From Thiomonas sp. (lineage in GTDB: Bacteria; Pseudomonadota; Gammaproteobacteria; Burkholderiales; Burkholderiaceae_C): a DNA stretch of 13,353 nucleotides. The position numbers were made by a program, and so were the translations under genes. Below, one piece after another: positions 1 to 5,415 of the stretch. The notes under the pieces are model-generated. The model searched no databases, was not told the DNA's origin, and saw nothing but the letters and a program-made list of their open reading frames with translations. The stretch spans positions 1-13,353 of the forward strand of contig DAIDHU010000585.1 of the NCBI GenBank assembly GCA_027451915.1. The letters are read 5' to 3'. Position 1 is the stretch's first letter. Every line of letters starts with the position of its first letter.

Positions 1-531
1 ATGAGCTACAAGGACGAATACGAAGTGGCGCGCCTGTACACCGACGGGCGCTTCGCCCAGGCCCTGGCCGAGCAGTTCGAGGGCCCCACGCGCCTGCACC
101 TGCACCTGGCGCCGCCCTGGCTGGCCCGCGGCCGCGGGGGCGCGGCGCCGCGCAAGCTGCGCGTGGGCGCCTGGGTGCTGGGGCCGCTCAAGCTGCTGGC
201 ACGCGGACGGCGCCTGCGCGGCACCTGGCTGGATCCTTTCGGCTACAGCGCCGAGCGGCGCATGGAACGCGCCTTGATCACCGAGTTCGAGACCCTGCTG
301 GACGAGATGCTGCCCCAGCTCGACGCCTCGAAACTCGAACTCGGCATCGCCCTGGCCTCGCTGCCGCAGCAGGTGCGCGGCTTCGGCCACGTCAAGCTCG
401 CCGCCGAGCAAGCCGCGCGCCTGCGCCGCGACGAACTCCTGCATCGCCTCGACCCCCGCCGCTACCCGCGGCCGCAGCGCAAGGCGCAGGCCGGACAGCT
501 GCGCGGCATCGCCATCAGCGTGCAGCGCTGA
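1..531 (+). CDS. C-terminal part of indolepyruvate/2-oxoacid ferredoxin oxidoreductase (DUF6537-like), 5' end cut by window
   Basis: The 176 residues read like the C-terminal domain of the large fused indolepyruvate ferredoxin oxidoreductase, which oxidatively decarboxylates aryl-pyruvates to acyl-CoA with ferredoxin as acceptor. Signature stretches are YKDEYEVARLYTDG near the start, LRGTWLDPFGYSAERRMERA at about 74-93, and RGFGHVK at about 125-131; all are familiar from the tail of that family. Full-length members run well over 1000 residues and carry TPP-binding, ferredoxin and gamma-type domains first, none of which is present here. The ATG at base 1 corresponds to an internal Met of the family, so the true gene almost certainly begins upstream of the window. 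The alternative is a free-standing domain or gene remnant. It converges on the minus-strand GNAT gene with 22 bases between the stops. The family call is from remembered motifs, not a search. Confidence 0.75.
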   Translation: MSYKDEYEVARLYTDGRFAQALAEQFEGPTRLHLHLAPPWLARGRGGAAPRKLRVGAWVLGPLKLLARGRRLRGTWLDPFGYSAERRMERALITEFETLLDEMLPQLDASKLELGIALASLPQQVRGFGHVKLAAEQAARLRRDELLHRLDPRRYPRPQRKAQAGQLRGIAISVQR

Positions 532-553
532 GCAGGCGCGGCCGGGGCCGGCT

Positions 554-1618
554 TCACTCGTCGGAGTCGGCCCCGGTGAGATACCAGCAGGCCTGTGCCA
601 GCGGCGCCGGGGTGTCGGGCGCAAGCGCCAGGATCATGGGCTGCGCGCCCGCCTCGCGCAGGCGCAGTCCGGCCGTGCGCAATCCGGCCAGCAGCCAGGG
701 CGGCCCCGCGCACTGCATGGACAGGCTGCGCAAACCCTGTGCCTGCGCCTGCCGGGCGGCCAGGCGCAGCAACTGCGCGGCCAGATCAGCCGAGGGGCGC
801 TCGACCAGAAGGTCGCGCACATGCATCGCGCCCCCCTCGACTTCGCAGGCCGCATAGCCCGCAAGGGCCTGGGTGCGCGCATCGACCAGAGCCAGCAGTT
901 GCGTGCGATGCCATGCGCGCGCCTCGAAGCGCCAGCGCAGGAAGGCGGCGTCGCGCCTGCCGACCACGCAGTCGCCCAGGGCCAGGCGCGCCCGCGCCCA
1001 CAGCGCGTCGAAGCGCTCGTCCGGCCCGTCCAGCCAGGAGGCCTGCAACGCGCGCCCATGGCGCCGCAGCCCCACCGCATGGCGCAGGGAAAGCGCCAGG
1101 TCGGCCACCAGGCCCAGCGCACGGCGCGCAGCCCGCGGCCAGGCCGGCGGCAGATAGGCCTCGCTGCGCAAGGCTCTGGCGTAGCGCCCCACGCCGGGAA
1201 GCACCTGGTAGCCGGCGCGCCGCACCACGGGCAGCGACTTGGCGTTGGGAAAGCCGTAGAGCAGTGCGTGCCGCGCCAGGCCCTGCTCCAGCGCGGCGCG
1301 CTGCAGCATCAAGGCCGGGAACAAGGTGCGATGGTGGCTGTCCACCGCGAAATCGCCCATCAGCGCGGCATCCAGCTCGCGTCCGTGCCAGGACAGCGGC
1401 CGGCTTCCCAGGCCGGTGACGCCGACCACCCGCCCGGCGTGGTGCAAGAGCAGCAGGCGCGGCTGGCCCGAGGGATGGCGCATATAGAACCAATCGAGCT
1501 TCAGGGGCCTGCGCTCGGCGTAGCCCAGGGCCTGGCTCCACAGCTTGACGATGGCCCCGGCCTGCTCCGGCAGGCGCGCCGGCTCCACGCGGTACTCCGG
1601 GGCCTGGGCCTCAGCCAC
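554..1618 (-). CDS. GNAT-fold acyltransferase, probably two GNAT-like halves
   Basis: This 354-residue protein is the last gene of the long minus-strand unit. Its first half has a GNAT-like pattern: strands at about 53-72, then MGDFAVDSHHRTLFPALMLQ at 87-106 (the acetyl-CoA-binding strand and helix region) and YGFPNAKSLPVVRRAGY at 121-137. The second half (about 236-335) repeats the layout with VRDLLV at 267-272, a helix rich in Leu and Ala, and a terminal strand, so it may be a second, diverged GNAT domain. The C-terminal WYLTGADSDE resembles the end of GNAT/FemAB-like proteins from exopolysaccharide loci, from memory. The start is GTG at 1618-1616, overlapping the methyltransferase stop by 8 bases, with a GGAG seven bases upstream. 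It could transfer the carrier-bound acyl group or an acetyl group to an amine. Donor and acceptor are unknown. Confidence 0.75.
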   Translation of the reverse strand: MAEAQAPEYRVEPARLPEQAGAIVKLWSQALGYAERRPLKLDWFYMRHPSGQPRLLLLHHAGRVVGVTGLGSRPLSWHGRELDAALMGDFAVDSHHRTLFPALMLQRAALEQGLARHALLYGFPNAKSLPVVRRAGYQVLPGVGRYARALRSEAYLPPAWPRAARRALGLVADLALSLRHAVGLRRHGRALQASWLDGPDERFDALWARARLALGDCVVGRRDAAFLRWRFEARAWHRTQLLALVDARTQALAGYAACEVEGGAMHVRDLLVERPSADLAAQLLRLAARQAQAQGLRSLSMQCAGPPWLLAGLRTAGLRLREAGAQPMILALAPDTPAPLAQACWYLTGADSDE

Positions 1619-2531
1619 CCTGCTGCTCCATGGCGCGACGCGCCAGCAGCACGCGCTCGTTGCCCTGCGCGTCCCGAACCGGGCGCACCTGGTCGTAGCG
1701 CCGGTCGCGACCCGCCAGCTGCAGCATCGCGCCCCCCTGGCCCAGGCCCACCTCCACGCACAACCAGCCTCCGGGGCGCAGCAAGGCCGGCGCCTGGCGC
1801 AACAGGCGCATGAGAATGCCCACGCCGAAAGCCCCGCCGTCGAAGGCCATCGCCGGTTCGAATCCGATGATCTCGCGGGGCATGGACTCCAGGCGGGCGC
1901 TGGAAATGTAGGGAGGCGCCGAGATCAGCACATCCACGCTGCCTGCCCAGGCGGGCCCCTCGAAGGGGGCCAGCAGGTCCCCTTCATGCCAGCGCACCCG
2001 CGCATCCAGGCCCAGCAGCGAGGCGTTCTCGCGTGCCAGCTCCAAGGCCTGCGCCGACAGGTCGGCACCATGCACCCGCGCGGAGGCCACCTCGCCGGCC
2101 ATGGCCAGCGCGAGATTGCCGCTGCCGCAGCACACGTCGATGCAACAGGGCTCGTCGAGCGCGTCGGCGGCATCGCGCAGCAGGTCCCGCGCCGCCTCGC
2201 CCAGCATCTCCGTCTCGCGCCGCGGGATCAGCGCGCAAGGCCGGGCCAGCAGGTCCAGGCCCATGAATCGCTGGCGCTCCAGCAGGTAGGCCAGGGGTTC
2301 GCCGGCGAGCCGGCGCGCGATCAGCGCGTCCAGACGCTCCAGCCCCGCGGCATCCAGCGCAGGCGGCGCATGCTCTTGCGCCGCCTGCACCGACAGTTGA
2401 AGGCCCGCGGCGCGGCACCACAGCGCACGCAGCGCGGATTCGGGTGTCTCCTCGGGCTTGTCGGGCAGGGTGCGCAGCGCCGCCCGCAGGCGGCCCAGGC
2501 GCTCCAGGGACTGCGGTCCGCCGAAATTCAT
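1611..2531 (-). CDS. PrmC/HemK-like SAM-dependent methyltransferase with altered NPPY motif
   Basis: 306 residues from the ATG at 2531-2529. Longer forms from 2699 are unlikely because that stretch lies inside the NadE-like gene. The N-terminal half carries the PrmC hallmark from about 74 to 108: R(x)2GEPLAYLL, FMGLDLL and LIPRRETE. SAM motif I is IDVCCGSGNLAL at 131-142, followed by the acidic GADLS at 155-159. PrmC methylates the Gln amide of the GGQ motif in release factors, and its NPPY motif holds that amide. Here the motif reads S-A-P-P-Y at 204-208, so Asn is Ala; the codon GCG is several changes from an Asn codon. The gene starts in an ATGA overlap with the NadE-like stop and overlaps the GNAT gene by 8 bases. 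No prfA is adjacent. I infer a specialised methyltransferase serving the cassette rather than release-factor methylation. Its actual substrate is unknown. Confidence 0.8.
   Translation of the reverse strand: MNFGGPQSLERLGRLRAALRTLPDKPEETPESALRALWCRAAGLQLSVQAAQEHAPPALDAAGLERLDALIARRLAGEPLAYLLERQRFMGLDLLARPCALIPRRETEMLGEAARDLLRDAADALDEPCCIDVCCGSGNLALAMAGEVASARVHGADLSAQALELARENASLLGLDARVRWHEGDLLAPFEGPAWAGSVDVLISAPPYISSARLESMPREIIGFEPAMAFDGGAFGVGILMRLLRQAPALLRPGGWLCVEVGLGQGGAMLQLAGRDRRYDQVRPVRDAQGNERVLLARRAMEQQGG
1626..1629 (-). promoter_or_regulatory. Ribosome binding site of the GNAT gene, inside the methyltransferase gene
   Basis: GGAG on the minus strand lies seven bases before the GTG at 1618-1616. 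It supports this GTG as the start of the GNAT gene and places its initiation signal within the last codons of the preceding gene, which suggests coupled translation. Confidence 0.5.
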
Positions 2532-3511
2532 GCTCCGGCCCCCTGGCCGTCGGCCTCGATGCGCAATGCGGGCCAATGCAGATAAGCCGTGCCGCGCCGC
2601 TTGGCCTCGATGTCCGCGTACACATGCCGGGCCTGCGCGGCCTCGATGCCCAGCGCGCCGGCCAACTGCTCCGGCGTCACACCATGGTCGCGCGCCCACA
2701 GCGCCAGATCCATCTGCGGCCAGGCCAGCGCGAAATAGAACTCGTCCTGTCCCTGGGCCAGGCTGTAGGTGTCGGTGGTGGGCTGGGCTTCGCAGACCTC
2801 GCGCGGCAGGCCCAGGTGCCTGGCCAGGGCGTACACCTGGGTCTTGTACAGATGCGCGATGGGCTTGAGATCGGCCGCGCCGTCACCGTTCTTGACAAAA
2901 AAACCCTGGTCGAATTCCAGCCGGTTGGGGGTTCCGAGCACCGCGTAGTTCAAGGCATCGGCGTGGTGGTATTCCAGATTCTTGCGCACGCGCTGCTTGA
3001 AATTGGTCGCCGCGACGATGCGCAGGTAGGCCTGCAGGGGCAGGCGCCGGCGCTGCAGCTGGCCGCGCGGGTCCTGCACCACCAGGTCGAAGAAATGCAC
3101 GCGCCCGGCAGCGCCCTCGGCGATGGCCAGCTTGCTCTTCCAGTCGGCCCCATAGTCGGGGAACAGCTCCCGGATCGCCTGGTCTCGACGCGCGTAGCAG
3201 CCCAGCGCCTCCAGCGCGGGGGTGATGTCCTCCTGCAGGCAACGCAGCCCGAGCTCGCGTGCGACCTGCTCGCCCAGGCGCGTCGACGCCGCTCCCGATT
3301 CGCGCTCGGGCATGAGCAGGGCAACCACCCGCTGCGGGCCCAGCGCACGCGCCGCGAGCGCGGCGCAGACCGAACTGTCGACGCCGCCGGAAAGCCCCAG
3401 CACGACCCCGCGCCGATGCATGCGCGCGAGGGCGCCGCGCAGGAAGTCCCCGATGCGCCGGACCTCCTGCTCGCAGTCGAGTTCGAGCACCCGGGGCGAC
3501 AGTTCCCCCAT
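2528..3511 (-). CDS. NAD synthase-like ATP-dependent amide synthetase (NadE fold)
   Basis: 327 residues with the ATP-pyrophosphatase P-loop SGGVDSS at 41-47 and a second NadE-type block, GTPNRLEFDQGFFVKNGDGA at 193-212 followed by DLKPIAHLYKTQV at 214-226. NadE activates the carboxylate of nicotinate adenine dinucleotide as an AMP ester and amidates it with ammonia. Differences from housekeeping NadE are clear. About 50-60 residues (roughly 105-165) are inserted between the P-loop domain and the second block. The usual GTxNKSE region reads GTPNRLEF, and the PTTDTYSLAQGQDEFYF stretch at 244-260 replaces the PSAGLW-type segment. No glutaminase domain is present, so ammonia must come from solution or a partner. 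The start ATG follows the ACP stop by eight bases, and the ACP stop codon lies within its Shine-Dalgarno. I infer amidation or aminoacyl transfer of a cassette intermediate. Plain NAD synthase remains possible. Confidence 0.75.
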   Translation of the reverse strand: MGELSPRVLELDCEQEVRRIGDFLRGALARMHRRGVVLGLSGGVDSSVCAALAARALGPQRVVALLMPERESGAASTRLGEQVARELGLRCLQEDITPALEALGCYARRDQAIRELFPDYGADWKSKLAIAEGAAGRVHFFDLVVQDPRGQLQRRRLPLQAYLRIVAATNFKQRVRKNLEYHHADALNYAVLGTPNRLEFDQGFFVKNGDGAADLKPIAHLYKTQVYALARHLGLPREVCEAQPTTDTYSLAQGQDEFYFALAWPQMDLALWARDHGVTPEQLAGALGIEAAQARHVYADIEAKRRGTAYLHWPALRIEADGQGAGA

Positions 3512-3517
3512 GGCGGG

Positions 3518-3521
3518 CCTC
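3518..3521 (-). promoter_or_regulatory. Ribosome binding site of the NadE-like gene overlapping the ACP stop codon
   Basis: GAGG on the minus strand overlaps the TGA of the ACP gene (3522-3520) and lies six bases before the NadE-like ATG. Ribosomes ending ACP synthesis would finish on the next initiation site, which suggests the two proteins are made in linked amounts. Confidence 0.45.
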
Positions 3522-3786
3522 AGGCCTGGACCCCGGCTTCGCGCTTGCGCCGCACGAAGGCGGCGATGGCGTCCAGCGAATCCAGGTTTTCCGGCACCAT
3601 CTCGGCGTCGAGCACGCGCACGCCGAAGGACTCCTCCAGGTACAGGATCAACTCGAGGATCCCGGTGGAATCCACGATATGGCGATCGAGCAGGGAATCG
3701 GCGTCACCGAATTCCAGGTCCTGCGCGCCCATGAGGAAATTCTCGCGGATATAGTCCCGCACCTGCTGCTGGATGGTCGTGGCCAT
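3520..3786 (-). CDS. Acyl carrier protein (dedicated, small-molecule or surface-glycan type)
   Basis: 88 residues with an acyl carrier fold: helix I at about 5-18, then D-S-T-G at 39-42, where Ser40 is the expected phosphopantetheine attachment site, followed by ILELILYLEESFGV and the closing PENLDSLDAIAAFVRRK helix. The motif is DST rather than the DSL of fatty-acid ACP, and the PENLDSL stretch resembles carrier proteins paired with AMP-ligases in exopolysaccharide and exosortase-type clusters, from memory. Two ATGs are available, at 3792 and 3786. The second is chosen because GGAG lies seven bases before it but only one base before the first. It sits between the AMP ligase (38-base gap) and the NadE-like gene (8-base gap). 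It would hold the activated acid as a thioester while neighbours modify it. The PPTase that would prime it is not in the window. Confidence 0.9.
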   Translation of the reverse strand: MATTIQQQVRDYIRENFLMGAQDLEFGDADSLLDRHIVDSTGILELILYLEESFGVRVLDAEMVPENLDSLDAIAAFVRRKREAGVQA

Positions 3787-3793
3787 CGGCATG

Positions 3794-3797
3794 CTCC
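3794..3797 (-). promoter_or_regulatory. Ribosome binding site deciding the ACP start
   Basis: GGAG on the minus strand is seven bases from the ATG at 3786-3784 and only one base from the ATG at 3792-3790. It therefore favours the shorter, 88-residue acyl carrier protein. Confidence 0.5.
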
Positions 3798-3824
3798 GTT
3801 GACGAGTTTGTCGGGTCGCGGCGC

Positions 3825-5372
3825 TCAAAGCAGCGATGCGCGACGCACTTTTCCATTGTCCGTCTGCGGCAGCTCGGACACGAATTCCACCTGCCGCGGC
3901 ACCATGAAACTCTCCAGGCGGGCCTGGCAGTGCCGAAGCACCGCGCGCTCGTCCAGGGCCTGTCCGGGAACCGGAACCACGAAGGCCTTGATGGCCTCGC
4001 CCAGCAGTTCGTCCGGCACGCCGACCACCACGGCCTGCTGCACGCCGGACAGCTCGTGCAGCACATTCTCCACTTCGCGCGGGCTGACCTTCTCGCCCCG
4101 GCTCTTGATGATGTCGTCCTTGCGCGCGACGAAGTACAGCCATCCTTCCTTGTCGCTGCGAAATACGTCGCCGGTGTGGAGCACCATTTCGCCGGGCAGC
4201 GGCCCCGGGTGCAGGCGCTCGGCGGTGGCCTGGGGCTGCCTCCAGTAACCGCGCATGACGTGGCTGCCTCGCACCACCAGTTCCCCGGTGCTGCCGTCGG
4301 GCAGGCGCCGGCCCTGCTCGTCGATCAGCCACAGCTCCTCGTTGGGCATGCCGCGCCCCACGCTCTGCGGGCGAAGGTCGAGTTGCTCCGGCGGCAGGTA
4401 GCTCACGCGCTTGCATTCGGTGAGCCCGTACATCGAATACAAGCTGGCCCGCGGAAAGGCGTCGCGTATGCGCTGGATATGCGACACCGGCAGGGCCGCG
4501 GCCGTGTTGGTCACCAGGCGCAGGCTGCGCAGATCGAATCCGGACAGATCCATGCCCAGCAGCATGGCGAACATGGTGGGTACGCCGGCGAACACGGTAG
4601 CGCCCTCGCGGGCCATGTCCTGCAGTACCCGCGCCGGATAGGTGAAGGAGCGCTCCAGCAGCACCGTGGCGCCCAGCGCGAAGGCCATCAGCACCTGGTA
4701 CAGGCCATAGTCGAAGGCCAGCGGAAGGGCGCAGGTCAGCACGTCGTGCTCGTGCAGCCCCAGGTAGCCGCTCACCGACTCCAGCGCGCTGAGCATGTTG
4801 CGGTGGCTCAGCATCACGCCCTTCGGGCGGCCGGTGGAACCCGAGGTGTAGATGATGGCCGCCAGGTCCTGGTCGATCAGGTTCGCCGGTGGTTCCAGCC
4901 GAACGTCTCCAGGCCCGTCGCAAGCCGGCGGGTAGGCGAGCTGCCCCACGATGCCGGGCGCGGGCGCCGCATAGCCGTCATCGGCGAGCCAGCAATTGCG
5001 CACGCAGGGCGCCATGGCGAGCGCCTGCCTCGCCACCTCGGCCAGCGCGTGCTGCGTCACCAGCGCGGCGGCCTCGGCATCCTCCAGCACATAGGCCAGC
5101 TTGTCGGCCTTGGTCAGGGTGTTCACCGGCATGAACACGGCGCCGATGCGCAGCACCGCGTAGACGGCCGCGACCATGTGCTCGGAATTGTCCAGGAACA
5201 GGGCCACCCGGTCTCCGCGCCCGACTCCGTGGGCACGAAGGCTGGCGGCCAGGCCCAGGCTCAGGGCATCGATGTCGGCGTAGCTGCTGCGGCGACCTTC
5301 CCGCACCAGCGCCGTCTTGTCCGGAACGCGCCGCACCTGGGTCTCGAAGGTCTGGTGCAGCAGAGTGGCCAT
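3825..5372 (-). CDS. AMP-forming acyl ligase (ANL superfamily), likely loads the neighbouring carrier protein
   Basis: 515 residues with the full ANL signature set: TSGSTGRPKG at 176-185 (phosphate loop), YGLTE at 315-319, TGD at 400-402, the hinge region KDDIIKSRGEKVSP at 418-431, and catalytic Lys508 in NGK near the C terminus. The enzyme adenylates a carboxylic acid and passes it to a thiol. With an ACP gene 38 bases downstream and no CoA-specific context, the likely thiol is the phosphopantetheine of that ACP. The residues around YGLTECKRVSYLPP and DDIIKSRGEKVSP match a ligase subfamily I associate with asparagine-synthase and ACP genes in polysaccharide or exosortase-type clusters, from memory. 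The substrate cannot be read from the pocket residues by eye. There is no membrane segment, no fused carrier domain and no condensation domain, so this is a stand-alone loader rather than an NRPS. Upstream is the AsnB-like gene, with a 43-base gap and a weak Shine-Dalgarno. Confidence 0.88.
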   Translation of the reverse strand: MATLLHQTFETQVRRVPDKTALVREGRRSSYADIDALSLGLAASLRAHGVGRGDRVALFLDNSEHMVAAVYAVLRIGAVFMPVNTLTKADKLAYVLEDAEAAALVTQHALAEVARQALAMAPCVRNCWLADDGYAAPAPGIVGQLAYPPACDGPGDVRLEPPANLIDQDLAAIIYTSGSTGRPKGVMLSHRNMLSALESVSGYLGLHEHDVLTCALPLAFDYGLYQVLMAFALGATVLLERSFTYPARVLQDMAREGATVFAGVPTMFAMLLGMDLSGFDLRSLRLVTNTAAALPVSHIQRIRDAFPRASLYSMYGLTECKRVSYLPPEQLDLRPQSVGRGMPNEELWLIDEQGRRLPDGSTGELVVRGSHVMRGYWRQPQATAERLHPGPLPGEMVLHTGDVFRSDKEGWLYFVARKDDIIKSRGEKVSPREVENVLHELSGVQQAVVVGVPDELLGEAIKAFVVPVPGQALDERAVLRHCQARLESFMVPRQVEFVSELPQTDNGKVRRASLL

Positions 5373-5415
5373 GGCGTCGGGATGCTCGTGGGTGCGACCG
5401 GCGAGTGTACGGAAT

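Noticed and set aside
532..553. GCCGG-GG-CCGGC palindrome as a terminator between convergent genes
   Set aside because: The stem is short with a two-base centre and there is no T-run on either strand, so it is more likely GC-rich chance.
1611..2531. Housekeeping prmC for release-factor methylation
   Set aside because: There is no prfA beside it, the NPPY Asn is replaced, and the gene is embedded with overlaps in a specialised cassette.
3520..5372. D-alanylation (DltA/DltC) pair
   Set aside because: The order of ligase and carrier is similar, but no DltB or DltD partner is present and the neighbours are amidotransferases, which points to other chemistry.
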